Of a stretch of 64,000 bases of DNA, positions 21,111 to 32,517 are shown one piece after another. The stretch covers positions 47,784,999-47,848,998 of the forward strand of contig OV277863.1 in assembly GCA_922989275.2 (NCBI GenBank), written 5' to 3'. This DNA is from Gari tellinella (lineage: Eukaryota; Mollusca; Bivalvia; Cardiida; Psammobiidae). Made by a program: the position numbers and the translations under genes. The notes beneath the pieces are model-generated. The model was not told the origin of the DNA. It did no database searches and saw only the letters and a program-made list of their open reading frames with translations. Each line of letters opens with the position of its first letter. The first letter of the stretch is position 1.

Positions 21111-21184
21111 AGGGGGTGGTGTGTGTGTGTGTGTGTGGGGGGGGGGGGGGTGGGGGGGGGGGGTGGGGGGGGGGGGGGGGGTGT
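21111..21184. repeat. (GT)n followed by poly-G tract
   Basis: GT repeat to 21136, then about 45 bases that are G except for two T. Would fold as a G-quadruplex on this strand; also a classical place for assembly or polymerase-slippage error. Confidence 0.9.
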
Positions 21185-21768
21185 CGTCTTAATTACATGT
21201 ATGCTAGTACAATACTACTTGTATTCAAGACCATTCCGGAATCCTTAATTGTGAATGGGGTCTTGTCTAGGGATCAACATTTTCTGTAGATATATAAAGC
21301 TGATATAAATTTAAATATTTAGCAGATGACATTTCCAGCAGACAACAGTTAGTCTGCATTTAAGAGTCCTTTCATTCTGGGGAAGATTTTGGGTAATTTA
21401 TGTAAGTAAACTGTGTATTTCAAATTTTATCTTTCGCCCGTGACAATGTGCAGATTGAAAAAAAAAAGTTTTATGTTTGGTAAGAAATGAAATTTTATTT
21501 TCCTATCCATTTTGTCCTGAAATAGAATGGCTCCAAGAACAATTCCTTGCTCCATCTGAAATTCAAAAGCAATAAATCTGTCTGTAATAACAGGATGAAG
21601 GGTTTCCTTACCGCAGGAAATCTATTTGGCTTTGTGATTAGAGAGTAGCTGCCTATGCTCTGCTTTGCATATTCAATTGTTATTTAGAGTTACTTAATGG
21701 CTCTTACATCACTACTAACCACCAAGTCTTCTCAAGACCTCACTATACAGTTTAGGAGACATTCTTAG
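21185..21768. other. No gene seen
   Basis: A decayed hairpin-family tail near 21280-21370 ('agcagatgacatttccagcagacaacagt'); otherwise unassigned. Confidence 0.35.
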
Positions 21769-21993
21769 CTAAATCTTTGCGTGCTAGTGGCGGATATATC
21801 TGCCTCTGTGATTATCTTTGCAAACAGTTTGAATCCAGATGAGACGCGGCATAACGTGGCGTCTCATCAGGATCCATACTGTTTGACACTCTGATCACGT
21901 TTTGAAAAGAAATTTAGAAAATATATTTTTAGACCGATAGCCGATGACAAATGTTGCAGAAGAAAAAAAATTACCCAGCATGCAAAGAGTTAA
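21769..21993. mobile_element. Family D MITE
   Basis: Left CTAAATCTTTGCGTGCTAG (TTAA mutated), right CAGCATGCAAAGAGTTAA. Hairpin 21825-21889; the tip is a shifted pair (GCGGCATAACGTGGC). Confidence 0.75.
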
Positions 21994-22017
21994 TTCTTTA
22001 GGATTAAAGGCATTTGT

Positions 22018-22140
22018 GCTAAAACAATTATTTCTGTTGCAAATAGTTTTGAAGCCAGATCAGACTATGGGTCACCCAGCATCATTCTGATCTGGCTCCA
22101 AAATTGTTTGCCACTCAGATTGAATTAAGTCATTGAACAT
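22018..22140. mobile_element. Family D remnant
   Basis: GCCAGATCAGACTATGGGTC opposite CATTCTGATCTGGCTC; outer ends lost. Confidence 0.55.
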
Positions 22141-22254
22141 CTTATCAATTGTAGCAGGCAGAAACTTTGGTATGAAGATAGAAGGAAAACCTATTGCTCT
22201 ACAACAGAGAAAATTCTTGGGAAAATAATTAAAAATACAGGATATAGATCTATA

Positions 22255-22398
22255 GGTTGTCCAATTTATGATGTTAATTTTAAGGCAGGTCGGAGCTTTT
22301 ATAAAACAAAATGAAATAAAGTATAAAGCTCTTACAGGAGCTGTTTTCTTTACTTTCCACCATGTTTTAAGCTCTCACCTGCCTTAAATACTTAAAAA
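22255..22398. mobile_element. Family A2 hairpin, decayed
   Basis: 'aaggcaggtcggagctttt...aaagctcttacaggagctg...taagctctcacctgcc'. Outer TA ends not seen. Confidence 0.5.
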
Positions 22399-22432
22399 CA
22401 AACTTTATTATGAGTGACAAGACTGTATACGA

Positions 22433-22621
22433 CTCTCCAGACTAGAGGGCGTAAACTGAACAAATCCAACATTTTCTCACTCATTTCAGCACCAAATCCT
22501 ATGGTGTTACTACTCATTAGAATCGTCTCTTCGAGACAATCTAAAGAGTAGTGTCACCATAGGGTTTAAAGCAGAAATGAAGATTTGAGTTTTCGAAATA
22601 CTCCCCTTATCTGGAGCCCTG
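22433..22621. mobile_element. Family C MITE
   Basis: Decayed left end CTCTCCAGACTAGAGGG, good right end CCCCTTATCTGGAGCCCTG. Central stem ACTCATTAGAATCGTCTC / GAGACAATCTAAAGAGTAGT. Confidence 0.75.
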
Positions 22622-22705
22622 AATTATATAGTACACTTTACTCTAATGCTTATTATTAGCTCACCTGAGCCGAAGGCTCAAGGTGAGCTATTGTGACCGC
22701 TCATT

Positions 22706-22775
22706 GTCCGTAGTACGTCTGTCCGTCTGTCCGTCTGTCCGTCCGTCCGTCTGTCCGTCTGTCCGTCTGTCCGTT
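22706..22775. repeat. (GTCCGTCT)n microsatellite
   Basis: Pyrimidine-rich 8-mer and 4-mer repeats just inside the G element; the same location holds GTCG-rich repeats in the copy at 26034. Confidence 0.85.
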
Positions 22776-23159
22776 CACTTTTACTTCAAACGACATCTCC
22801 TCTGAACCCGGGGATTGTAGGGCGGATTCAAACTGCTCATGATGTTCCTTGGATGCTTCTCTACAGAAATTGTTAAAATGAAACTTTCAAGTGGACTACT
22901 TATTGTAATTTATTTAAAAAAGTGAAAAACTTTAAACAATCTTCTTGTAAAAAACTGCTAGGCCCACAGCTTTGATATTTGTTTTTTAGTATCTCCTGGT
23001 GATTCTCTCTCAAAATTGTTAATATCAAAACTAAAACTGACCATAGGGATTCACCATAGGGATTTTTTCATTGCCGCTTTATGCAGGATTCATTGCCGCT
23101 TTATTCAGGTTATACTGTTTTACTGAAGGTTTAAGCAGGGTTTCAAGCACCCTTATACT

Positions 23160-23750
23160 AAATCACCTATATTTGCAAACAGTTTGGATCCAGGTCAGAT
23201 GCCACATAATGCAGCATCTAATCTGGATCTAAACTATTTGCCACTCATTTACATATTTTCTTATATTTAGAAAATATAAGTTATTATTTTTAACATATTT
23301 CACATACAAACATTTGGAGCAGACAACAGTTCAGCATGATAATAGTCAGTTCTCCCTGAGACGGTCTCTTATTGCATAACTGACCCAAAGCTAGCTCTGA
23401 ACTCAGGTCACTGAGATACATCGCAGAAATTATGATGTCTGCTATTTTATGCTCAAGCACAACTTAGTTCAAGGCATATTACTTTTGGTCTGTCTGTTTG
23501 TTTGTTTGTTTATCTTTCTGTCTATCAGTCCACAATTAATTCTTGGCCATAAACAGTATGGATCCAGGTCAGATGCCACATAATGCTGCATCTAATCTGG
23601 ATCCAAATTTGCCACTCATTTACATATAGTTTCCTATATTTAGAAAATGTAAATAATGATATTTATTAACCTATTAACGCATACATATTCCTTTTTATGT
23701 CTTTAATTTATTCTTCCACGGAAGAAAATAATTTCACTTTATACAGTCAT
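23160..23750. mobile_element. Two D copies and an A half inside the G element
   Basis: D hairpins at 23175-23240 and 23548-23620 share CCAGGTCAGATGCCACATAA, so they derive from one duplication or a common source. 23657-23750 is the left half of an A copy. Between the D copies lies a (GTTT)n run (about 23490-23512). Confidence 0.6.
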
Positions 23751-24622
23751 TGTTGTCTTTAACAATTGCTTCAAATGACATCTCCTCATATATTGCTGAA
23801 AAGATTTCAACCATGTTCCTTGGGTCAAGTTGTTTCAAAATTGTTCAAAGAATTAAAAACAATGTAGAACTCTGGTTGCCATGGCAACCAAGTGAAAAAA
23901 TAAGGAAATCTTAAAAAATCTTCTTGTCTGAAACTACAAGGGCCAGATCTTAGACATTTGTCACATAGCATCATCTACAGGTCCTCTATCAAGTTTGTAC
24001 AAACTATGCCCCCTGGGGTCAAAATTGGCCCCGCCCCGGGGGTCACAGTTTTACATAGAGTTATATAGTGAAATTTTCCAACGTCTTCTCCTCTGAAAAT
24101 AATATGGCCAGAGCTTTGATATCTGGCATGGTGACACTTTTAGATGTCCTATACCAATAAGGTTCAAATGGTTCTGGTCGATTGCATATCATCTACAGGT
24201 CCTCTATCAAGTTTGTACAAATTATGCCCCTGGGGTCAAAATTAGCCCCACCCGGGGGTCACAGTTTTCAAACGTCTTCTTTTCTGAAGCTAATATAGCC
24301 AGAGCTTTGATATTCGGCATGGTGTTACTTCTAGATGTCCTTTATCTATTTTGTTCAAATGGTTCCAGTCTGTTGCATATGTAGGTCACAGGAGCTAAAA
24401 ATAGATTTTTTCAATGGAAACTTAAAAAAAATCTTCATGTCTAGAACCCTAGTACCCTGATCTTAGATATTTGGAACATAGCATCATCTACAGGTCCTCT
24501 ATTAAGATTGTTCAAATTATGCCCCTCGGGTAAAAAATGACCCCGTCCTGGACATAAATCATTATCTCCATTTTGATGTACAGCTATTCTCAGGTGAGCG
24601 ACATATGCCCCATGGGGCTCTT

Positions 24623-26033
24623 GTTATTAAATGTGTCAGGTTCATGCAGCATGTCAATATCCCTTCAGAAGTTGATAGCAAAAAACGGGGGAGGTTTAAA
24701 AAATGAAGAACAGAATTTCCTAAGTCAGAGTAGTTAAGATAATTTAGCCGTGAGTGCTAATGAGTTGAAGACTGAATGGATTGCCTGTCCCTATGGAATT
24801 GTTCACAAGCCTGTAATTGCAAGTTGCCCTTTTTTCATGGCTTGACATGCAAAACCACATGACATTGTCACACAATTGCAAGAGCTGCAGTATTAGAGTG
24901 TCTTAAATCTTCAGTTACAGGGCATACAGACAATAGCTGCTAGATAAATAGCTAGGATCTTACAGGAGTGATCATTATTTATCATTTTTAATAAACTCGT
25001 TTATAAAAAATGATAAATAATGAGCAGGAATGTTAGATTATATTTATCACATAAACATTTTAAAAAACTATTTAGTTAATTGAAGCTGCAGGTTGTAATC
25101 ACTTTCGCCGTATAGATTTTCCGCCAAAATGTGACTTTGTTTATGGTAACGTCATCGCAAATAGCGTCATTTGGTGTCCTGCTACATGCAACGTTTGTTG
25201 ACGAACAGGTTTGGCCGGAACCAAGTGTATTACGATAGTTATATAATGGCTTTATGCAACTCCCAGACCGCAAACAATGTGATAAAAAGTGTTCTTAGTT
25301 ACAAATGTATACTCAGGGCTCGTCAATATTCTCATGGACAAAGTTTAACTGTAAATATATAAGCTGTGTGTTGACTTAGCTGTTTGACTCTATTATAAAG
25401 ATTCCAAGTTAATCACGTAGCTAAGTCTTTTTATTTTCTCAGCTTGACATGAACAAGATGTTTAAAACATAAAATTGTTTTAAAGCCGTAAAACCAATAT
25501 AAAATAAGACAGTTAATTTACTTTGTGGGTCTTAAAACTACGGGTTTTGAAACAAACATAATTAATGGAATCCCCTGGATAGTGATATCTTTATAAAACT
25601 TATGACTATTTAATACGTTTTACACACCCACAGCGTCTACTTTGAACACCAATTACTGACTCGTACACAGATCAAAGGGTTTCTTGGTTTCAATACACAA
25701 GAAGACAAAAAAGCAACTTCCTGGTTGGCAAACTTTCATGACCCAGATCAGCTGGGGAATTTGCTGGTGCCATACTCAATCAATTTCTTCACTTATACAA
25801 AGGAGTCCTGTACTGTCCTCTTGAATGAAACTATATGTAATGCTACAAAATGCAGAAAATCACAGCTTTTGACATTGTTGAAGATTTATTTTAATCTGAG
25901 TGGCAATCAGTGATCTGATGCCATGTTAACGTGTTTATTTGGAAAGAATTAATGTCTTCACTATACAACTCACCATCAGTCTTTTAATAGAGAAACATAA
26001 GATTTCTTAAAATAACTAACTGCTTAATTTTGT
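24623..26033. other. No gene; one isolated palindrome
   Basis: Apart from the palindrome at 24973-25022 I recognise nothing. Two CGTCA half-sites near 25147-25172 resemble CRE half-sites but have no supporting context. Open frames of about 60 codons are unremarkable. Confidence 0.35.
24973..25022. repeat. AT-rich perfect palindrome
   Basis: CATTATTTATCATTTTT pairs with AAAAATGATAAATAATG, with a tip of AATAAACTCGTTTAT that pairs further. It belongs to none of the dispersed families here. Confidence 0.7.
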
Positions 26034-26698
26034 TTTTAGCTCACCTGGCACGTAGTGCCAAGGTGAGCTATTTTGATCATCCGTCGTCCGTCGTCGTTCG
26101 TTCGTCCGTTTGTCGTCAACAATTTCTTTAAACGACATCTCCTCCGAAACTACTGGATAGATTTTTACCAAACTTGGCCTGAATGATCCTTATATGGTCC
26201 TCTTTCAAAGTTGTTCAAACATTTCCGGTCTGTTGCATATCTAGGTCACAGGAGCTAAAAATAGATTTTTTTCAATGAAATCTTAAAAAATCTTCTTGTC
26301 TGAAACCAGAGTACCTTGAGATTAGATATTTGGCACAAAGCATCATCTACAGGTCCTCTATCAAGATTGTTCAAATTATGTCCCTGGCGTAAAAAATGAC
26401 CACGCCCTGGGGGTCGTAATTTTACATAGAGTTATATAGTGAAATCTTCAAACATCTTTACCTCTGAAACTAATATGGTCAGAGCTTTGATATTTGGCAT
26501 GATGACACTTCTAGAAGCCCTTAACCAATATTGTAAATATGGTTCCGTCCGTTGCATATCTAGGTCACAGGAGCTAAAAATAGATTTTTTCAATGAAAAT
26601 TATGTCTCTGGGGTGAAAAGTGATCCCATACCAGGGGTTATGTGACCCTTGTGTTGGTTTTTCCAGGTGAGCGATATTTAGGCCTGCATGGGCCTCTT
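26034..26698 (+). mobile_element. Family G element, short copy
   Basis: Hairpin TAGCTCACCTGGCACG / AGTGCCAAGGTGAGCTA at the left; CAGGTGAGCGATATTTAGGC and GGGCCTCTTGT at the right. About 665 bp, so shorter than the copy at 22656. Confidence 0.75.
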
Positions 26699-27293
26699 GT
26701 AATGTATACTGTAATAAGAGATGCTGCATTTTCAACCAGCTCAATACAAAGGGAAGTCTAAGTTTGGTCTACTGTGTTTGCCAAGTTATGTTCAAAGGAG
26801 ACTTACTATATTCCAATGAAATGTGGAAGGAAAGTCAATTATAGAAGCCTTGAAAGTAATGGGTAATGCGAGATACAAAGCTTTCTTTTTAGTCTGGAAG
26901 AGGGGGGAAAGACAAGGCTGTTTATAGGTATACATTATGCATGGTGTAACTACTATCTCGAGTGAAATCTGTTGCTACATGGCAATTTAGTCTTAAACAC
27001 GGTGATGCCTGCAGCTTACTATAAGGTTTATAGTCCGCTTTCATCTACTTTAAGGCACCGAGTAAAAAAACAGCTAATTATTTGAAGCCAAAATTTGGTA
27101 CCATGAGACTAAACCAATGTGTTAAAGTTAAAAACTAGAGCAGAGAATTGAGAAAATTGGGATATTTGGAGAAAAAAAAAAGAAAAAAAGAAGAAAAAAA
27201 ATAGCAAAATGCATATAAACATTTCCTCCAAATAAGTGTCATTTGAAGCCTTATCCCTCCTCCATTATCTATTGAGTTCTAAAAATTCAACTT
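26699..27293. other. No gene seen
   Basis: A/G-rich run at about 27165-27210; otherwise unassigned. Confidence 0.35.
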
Positions 27294-27381
27294 GAAGCTT
27301 AAAGCAAGATGAAAGTAAAGCAGAAAGCTCCTATTGGAGCTTTTTGCTTTACTTTCATCTCACTTTAAGAAATAACCTGCC
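27294..27381. mobile_element. Family A2 hairpin
   Basis: CTTAAAGCAAGATGAAAGTA to its complement, tip AAGCTCCTATTGGAGCTT. An A copy begins directly at the TTAA on its right edge. Confidence 0.65.
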
Positions 27382-27633
27382 TTAACCCTTTACCCAATAG
27401 TCTGTTTCTTGTTTTGAAGACATGTAACCAATTAAAGCTGGTTGAAAGTAAAGCAGAATGCGCCTTAAGGCGCATTCTGCTTTACTTTCAGCCTGCTTTA
27501 AGCAAACCTCTGCTAGGAATTGTTAAATATTTCTTATCGTTCATGTTTATGACTGTACAAATTGGAACTATTTTCTTCAGCGGAGGAATAAATAAAATGT
27601 GCTAAAAGTGGCTCCTATTGGGGAAAGGGTTAA
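27382..27633. mobile_element. Family A MITE, near-intact
   Basis: TTAACCCTTTACCCAATAG to GGGGAAAGGGTTAA, 252 bp. Hairpin 27433-27502 perfect: AAGTAAAGCAGAATGCGCC and complement around a TTAA tip. Confidence 0.85.
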
Positions 27634-28337
27634 ACAAAGAAGTACAGTGTATTACTGTATATGCTATATCAATTATTATTGCACTGATGGCTATGGGGGA
27701 AAAGTTTTAAGGGATTACTCGTGAAGTAGTCCATAATCAAGCTAGTGTTCTGCTCAACTATAAGTTTGCAAATAAGCGTGCCTGTCTATGGAATAGGGCT
27801 AAAACATCGACTGGAAGATGGATGGTGCAACAATAAATGTAGATGTTGGTTGTAAAAGACATATCAAATTGGTGAATCGCAGGCATTCAAGACATAAAAC
27901 CGAGAGTAGTGCTGAGATCTCAGACTGCCTTAGAGGAACCTTTATGTGTATTTATGGGAGTTGAATTTATGTAAAATGTACTGAACATGTTGAAAGTTGC
28001 AGGAATTTCTTTTAATGAAAACTAGTTGATGCTTCTAGCTGTTTAACATATTTGTCCGATTTCCTTCATTTAAAAAACGGAATTAAAACAAGACAAAAAT
28101 GCAGTTTTCTTTCTTTTTTTTTCATTTTAAAGGATAAGTACACCATTTTTGGAGTCCTTTGTATATGGCCCTGAGTTGGGATGGTGAAGAATAATATCAT
28201 ATTATTCCCATCAATCAAACCCGGATTTGTAACATAAGATATTGACTTCAAACATTACAATCCTGAATTTTCAAATGGACTCACCAATTTTGTGATAAGA
28301 GAATTTAGTTTATTGTTAAAATATTTCAAAGTATGAC
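27634..28337. other. No gene seen
   Basis: Unassigned AT-rich DNA. Confidence 0.35.
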
Positions 28338-28405
28338 AAGCATTGTATATCCTGATCAGAGGGCCCCTTTGCCCTCTGATCTGGCTCTATACACTGCTTC
28401 CAGAG
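28338..28405. repeat. Family B hairpin, short tip
   Basis: CTGATCAGAGGGCCCCTTTG opposite CCCTCTGATCTGG; the tip has lost several bases relative to other B copies. Confidence 0.6.
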
Positions 28406-28736
28406 GATGTATACTCTATATATCTGCATAATCTATATAGATACATTGTACTCAAAATTGAAACTGTAGTATAATATTATGTAAGAAGTATAATGCAAAA
28501 GTTTTTAATTTTATGTGTAACAAAAAAAACAAAAACATTTAGTGATGTTTTATTATGTTTCTATTGTTAATTTCCCAGTTTTAAAGCCCGTCGGGGAAAA
28601 AAATCAACCCTTTCTTCTCTCATTCTTACAATTGTTACTTGTGTATTTCCTCATTGTAGTGGCTGGTTGCATGTGAGTCAACAGAAAGTGCTTGTTGTAT
28701 CAATAAACATTACTGGTGTCACCTGATCATAGTGTA

Positions 28737-29021
28737 CAATATCAGGGCTGCCATTTCTCCGGATTTTTCTTAAATCTTCGGATTTTTCCTAAATCTTCGG
28801 ATTTTTTTCTAGTACATGGTAGCTTAAAGCAGGCTGAAAGTAAAGCAGAATGCGCATTAAGGCGCATTCTGCTTTACTTCCAGCCTGCTTTTAGCAGTGA
28901 CATGCCAACAAAACTAGAAATAGGCTATGGGGTAAAGGTATGATTCGTAAAACGCACTTGATAAATGCACATTTGGAAATCTTAGGATTTTTCATGTCAA
29001 CTTATGGCAGCCCTGCAATAT
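28737..29021. mobile_element. CAGGGCTGCC element with 6-bp duplication CAATAT
   Basis: CAATAT at 28737-28742 and 29016-29021; element 28743-29015 with ends CAGGGCTGCCAT and ATGGCAGCCCTG. The left interior has a short tandem repeat (TCTTCGGATTTTTC-like, three times). A family A piece is nested inside. Termini and duplication length match family C in style. Confidence 0.8.
28811..28940. mobile_element. Family A piece, nested
   Basis: Intact hairpin (about 28825-28893, TGCGCATTAAGGCGCA at the tip) and right part to GGGGTAAAGG; the left end has been deleted. Confidence 0.65.
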
Positions 29022-29450
29022 TTACCAATCAGCGTATTTGCTTATAAAGTTAAACCTCCCTATTATGGCCAATAAAGGAAGGCTAATTGAATGTATAAAA
29101 GACAGGTGACAGCTTAAAGAAATTCTACGGGGTAAAGGTTTCGTTAAAATAAACTGTTATCCAACAGAAAGTGTATTGTTTTATCCACGACCATTACTGG
29201 TGTCACATGATCATAGTGTACAATGTTTGCCAATCAGCACATTTACTTATATCTCCATTATGCTGATGGTTATGGGTAGTAATAAACTCCAAAGGAAGTT
29301 AGGCAAGTAAGCAAGGCATGATAAATCTCATGTCACTGACTTTTATAGCTTTAAGTGGTCATCCGGTCTATAGACAATAAATTGATTCTCTCTCAGCAGT
29401 TGCCTTATGAGGTTACATTCACGTATTCCCTTACAATAATCTTAGCCTTT

Positions 29451-29880
29451 ATAACCCTAAGTTTACCCAATAGCCTTTTTTTCTAGTATTGAAAATCAAT
29501 GACCACTTAAATAGTGTTGAAAGTAAAGCAGTATGTGCTATAAGGCACATTTTGCTTTACTTTCAGCTTGCTTTATAAGCTACCATCTGCTAGAATATAC
29601 AGAACTCCTGATAAGAGGGAGTAAACTGAACAAATCGAAAATTTTCTCACTCATTTCAGCACTAAATATTCTATGGTGTTACTACTAATTAGATTCTAAT
29701 GAGTAGTAAACTATAGGGTGTAATGCAGAAATAAAGATTTAAGTATTTGAAATACTCAACTTATCTGGAGCTCTGATATAGAAAATATTTCTTTTAAAAC
29801 ATATTCATTCTGTGTAAAGTGGAACTATTTTCTTCAATGGAGGAATAAACTTAATGGGTACCTATTGAGCAAAGGGTTAA
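29451..29880. mobile_element. Family A MITE interrupted by a C MITE
   Basis: Left end degraded (ATAACCCTAAG), right end GAGCAAAGGGTTAA (TTAA 29877-29880). Hairpin 29510-29578 (GTGCTATAAGGCAC tip). The C copy splits the 'tagaatatagaaaatatt' segment. Confidence 0.75.
29594..29781. mobile_element. Family C MITE nested in A
   Basis: Element 29600-29775, ends CAGAACTCCTGATAAG and TTATCTGGAGCTCTG. The host consensus predicts an ATATA duplication, which is what flanks it. The central stem has a deletion (CTAATTAGATTCTAATGAGT). Confidence 0.75.
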
Positions 29881-29889
29881 TATTGTATT

Positions 29890-30270
29890 TACAGTGCTCC
29901 CTTTGTACAACAACACCCAATGGAAGACAAAGATTGTGTATGTTGTTCGAAGGAAGTTGTTATAGGGAGGGAAAGTGACTTACAGGTTGAAATCGGCTTA
30001 CATATGCAGACAGCATGAATCCACATCAGATGCCACGTAAAGCAGCATCTGATCTGGATTCAAGCTGTTTGTCACTCGTCATGATGTTTTTTCTGTGTCA
30101 AAATGTCCATTTTGTGACATTTAGAAAAACAGAAGACAACAATTTTAAGCAGAAGATACTGCAGCTGTGAAAATGTTGGACATAATTGTCTTGTTTGGGG
30201 AACAGCAACAAGCATTGTTGTAAGGAGGGAATTGTTGATCAGAGGGCTGTTGTGGGGAGGGAATACTGTA
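29890..30270. mobile_element. Family M (TA) MITE with D-type hairpin
   Basis: TACAGTGCTCCCTTTG left (TA 29890-29891), GGGAGGGAATACTGTA right (TA 30269-30270). Hairpin 30008-30072: ACATCAGATGCC...GGATTCAAGCTGTTTG, the D type. Sub-terminal 'tgttgttcgaaggaagttgtt'. Confidence 0.7.
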
Positions 30271-30289
30271 TTATACAGTCAAACCTGCG

Positions 30290-30540
30290 TTAACCCTTTC
30301 CCCCATAGAAGCGCCTTTTAGCGCATTCAGTTTATTCTTGCCCTGAAGAAAATAGTTCCAATTTATACATTCACAAATATGTATAATACAAAATATTTTC
30401 TATATTCTAGCAGATGATAGCTTAAAGCAGGCTGAAAGTAAAGCAGAATGCGCCTAAAGCGCATTCTGCTTTACTTTCAACCTGCTTTAAGTGGACACCT
30501 ATATTCAATTCTAGAGATATGCTATGTGGGAAAGGGTTAA
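30290..30540. mobile_element. Family A MITE, near-intact
   Basis: TTAACCCTTTCCCCCATAGA to GTGGGAAAGGGTTAA; hairpin 30421-30489 with tip GCGCCTAAAGCGC. It sits in a decayed F-like element (ACAGTCAAACCTGCG | ... | CCAACTTATGAGTCCAAGGT). Confidence 0.8.
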
Positions 30541-30553
30541 CCAACTTATGAGT

Positions 30554-30700
30554 CCAAGGTTATAATTTAAAACATTTCAGTTGAGTCTGAGATCATTCTC
30601 AAGCCTTTGATTGATCATATTTGAGCAAAAGCTCATATCTGACCTATCAAATGTTTGAGAACAATCTCAACCTTTGGGGTCAGATTGAGTATACCAGTAT
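30554..30700. repeat. Inverted repeat, TTCTCAAGC-TTTGAT type
   Basis: GAGATCATTCTCAAGCCTTT faces AAATGTTTGAGAACAATCTC; a related element is at 50565-50660. Unclassified foldback. Confidence 0.5.
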
Positions 30701-31226
30701 AATACACTGTCTGTAAATGCTATTTAATTGGATACTAAATATATTGTCAAGGCAAAGGTTAACTTATCATATATCACGGTTCTTTCCTTCCGTTATAGGC
30801 AATAAAGTATGTACAAACTTCAAGGAATCATTTGCATAATGAAAATTAAGCTTTCTGTTACATTGCATTAGAAATTCAGGACCCAATGTGAATGCTAATT
30901 GTTATGGTTGGTTTTAGAAATAGAATGATTTTGATGATGCATATTTATAATCATTTTGACTTCTGAGAGATGAATCAGCATTGTGTTATACAAAAATAGG
31001 TACATATAGTTTAAAGCGACTCGCAACCAGATGGTGTATTTACAAAAATGAAAGAAAATATTCAAATAAAACCAAATGTGTAGCATTATAGTGCATCTGG
31101 CATTAGAAAAATATGATTAGTCTAAAAACACCCTCAAGAAAAGTCTTCAAATCTTAATTTTTTAGATATTTGCCATCGCTTTCTATAGCATCAGGACAAA
31201 TAAATAATGATCATTATCAAGGTGCC
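30701..31226. other. No gene seen
   Basis: Unassigned AT-rich DNA. Confidence 0.35.
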
Positions 31227-31446
31227 AAAACTATGACCACTTAAAGCAGGGTAAAAGTAAAACAGAATGCACCTTAAGGCACCATTTGCTTTACTTTCAG
31301 CCTGCTTTAAGCTGTTATATGCTAGCTAGGATATAGGAAATATTTGATGTGTTGCCTATTAATTACTGCATAAAATGGAACTATTTTCTTCAGTGGAGGA
31401 AATAATTATATGCTTAAAAAGGCATACCTCAGGAGAGACGGGTTAA
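31227..31446. mobile_element. Family A MITE, left end lost
   Basis: Hairpin 31241-31313 (GCACCTTAAGGCACC tip, one unpaired base) through to GAGACGGGTTAA. Confidence 0.7.
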
Positions 31447-31572
31447 GCAATTCAAATTTTTTCCTGTCCAATTTTCAAGAGTTCAATTTCAATTTCCACT
31501 ACCAATTCAGATATTGTGCCTCTAGACTTGTATGATTCTATCACTGCTTTCTCAGCTAACTAATCCGAATAA

Positions 31573-31775
31573 AGTCTTCAGGGCTCCAGATAAGGGGTAT
31601 TTAAAAAACTAAAATCTTTATTTCTGCTTTAAACCCTATGGTGTCACTACTCATTAGAATCGTCTCGAAGAGACGATTCTAATGATTAGTAACACCATAG
31701 GATTTGGTGCTAAAATAAGTGAGAAAATGTTGGATTTGTTCAGTTTACGTCCCCCTATCTGGAGCCCGGGTCTTT
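31573..31775. mobile_element. Family C MITE
   Basis: Element 31579-31769, CAGGGCTCCAGATAAGGGG to CCTATCTGGAGCCCGG; flanks AGTCTT and GGTCTT (5 of 6). Central stem perfect except one base (GATTAGTAAC). Confidence 0.8.
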
Positions 31776-32245
31776 ATGTCTGTGACTCACTCACTTCCTG
31801 TTGGTAATAGACAGCAAGAAAACAAACACACCGATCAGGTTTGAATTTCAAGTAGTTTGAATCTTCATGGAATTTCAATGAGTACATAATTTCACAATTT
31901 CACTTTTGACTGAACGGTCTGGAATTAGTCTGTCAAGAGAAAATTTACTGCGGAGGAGAAATTCGCATCATTCTGTGTGCTATACTTGTAGAATATTTAC
32001 CTTATATATTCAGTGTTTGAGTTTCAAGTTTAGGGTTCAAGTCCAGCCCTTAACACTTATAGGACATAGAGGAAGTATCAACTCTGAGAATTGCTGAAGA
32101 TGACAAATTTTTTTGACAATAATTACACAGTTTAAACAGTGAGAGTTTGTGTTTGACCTTTGCTCTTTGTCTAACCTCTGCATCTTCATTGTCAAGGAAA
32201 AAGTTGTTTCTAAATACAACCAAACTTGATAACTCAGGCTGGCTT
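31776..32245. other. No gene seen
   Basis: GGTTCAAGTCC at about 32034 resembles a pol III B box, but no A box or cloverleaf is nearby. Confidence 0.35.
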
Positions 32246-32247
32246 TA

Positions 32248-32498
32248 CCCTTTGAACCCTATAATTAAGTATGCATAATCATATTAGTATTGTTCGCAAA
32301 CAGTCTTGTCCAATGCAAAAAGTGCAGACCTTGATCAGAGGGCTCCTATAGGAGCCCTCTGATCAAGGTCTGCACTGTTCTTAATATGGCAATACATTGA
32401 AATAAGCAACCCTAAATAGTCACACATGTATATATATTATCAGTCTACAATGGAAACTGAAATAGTCCATTAGGAGTTTCAGGGAGAAATGGGATAAG
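32248..32498. mobile_element. Family B MITE
   Basis: Left ACCCTTTGAACCCTATAAT, right 'ggaaactgaaatagtccattaggagtttcagggagaaatggg'. Hairpin 32315-32380 is perfect: GACCTTGATCAGAGGGCTCC and complement around TATA. Confidence 0.75.
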
Positions 32499-32517
32499 TC
32501 ATATTTATCTGTATTTC

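Larger units (their letters stand above)
22656..24622 (+). mobile_element. Family G element, GCTCACCT...AGGTGAGC
   Basis: Starts with the hairpin TTAGCTCACCTGAGCC / GGCTCAAGGTGAGCTA and ends with CAGGTGAGCGACATATGCCC and GGGGCTCTTG. Flanking TTATTA occurs on both sides. The interior repeats diverged monomers ('catctacaggtcctctatcaag', 'ttatgcccctggggtcaaaa'). No open reading frame of note. A class widespread in bivalve genomes; superfamily unknown to me. Confidence 0.75.
28680..29268. repeat. Tandem duplication, one copy with an insertion
   Basis: 28680-28742 plus 29016-29045 ('aacagaaagtg...attactggtgtcac..gatcatagtgtacaat' / 'ttaccaatcagc') recurs at 29163-29250 without the inserted element. 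The second copy is therefore an empty site. Confidence 0.75.

Noticed and set aside
25140..25175. Two CGTCA motifs considered as a CRE-type promoter
   Set aside because: Half-sites only, no TATA, start signal or exon nearby.
27414..27605. Recurrent peptides such as KxVESKAECALRRILLYFQPAL in several places
   Set aside because: Translations of the family A hairpin; the same words appear on both strands because the DNA is palindromic. Not a conserved protein.
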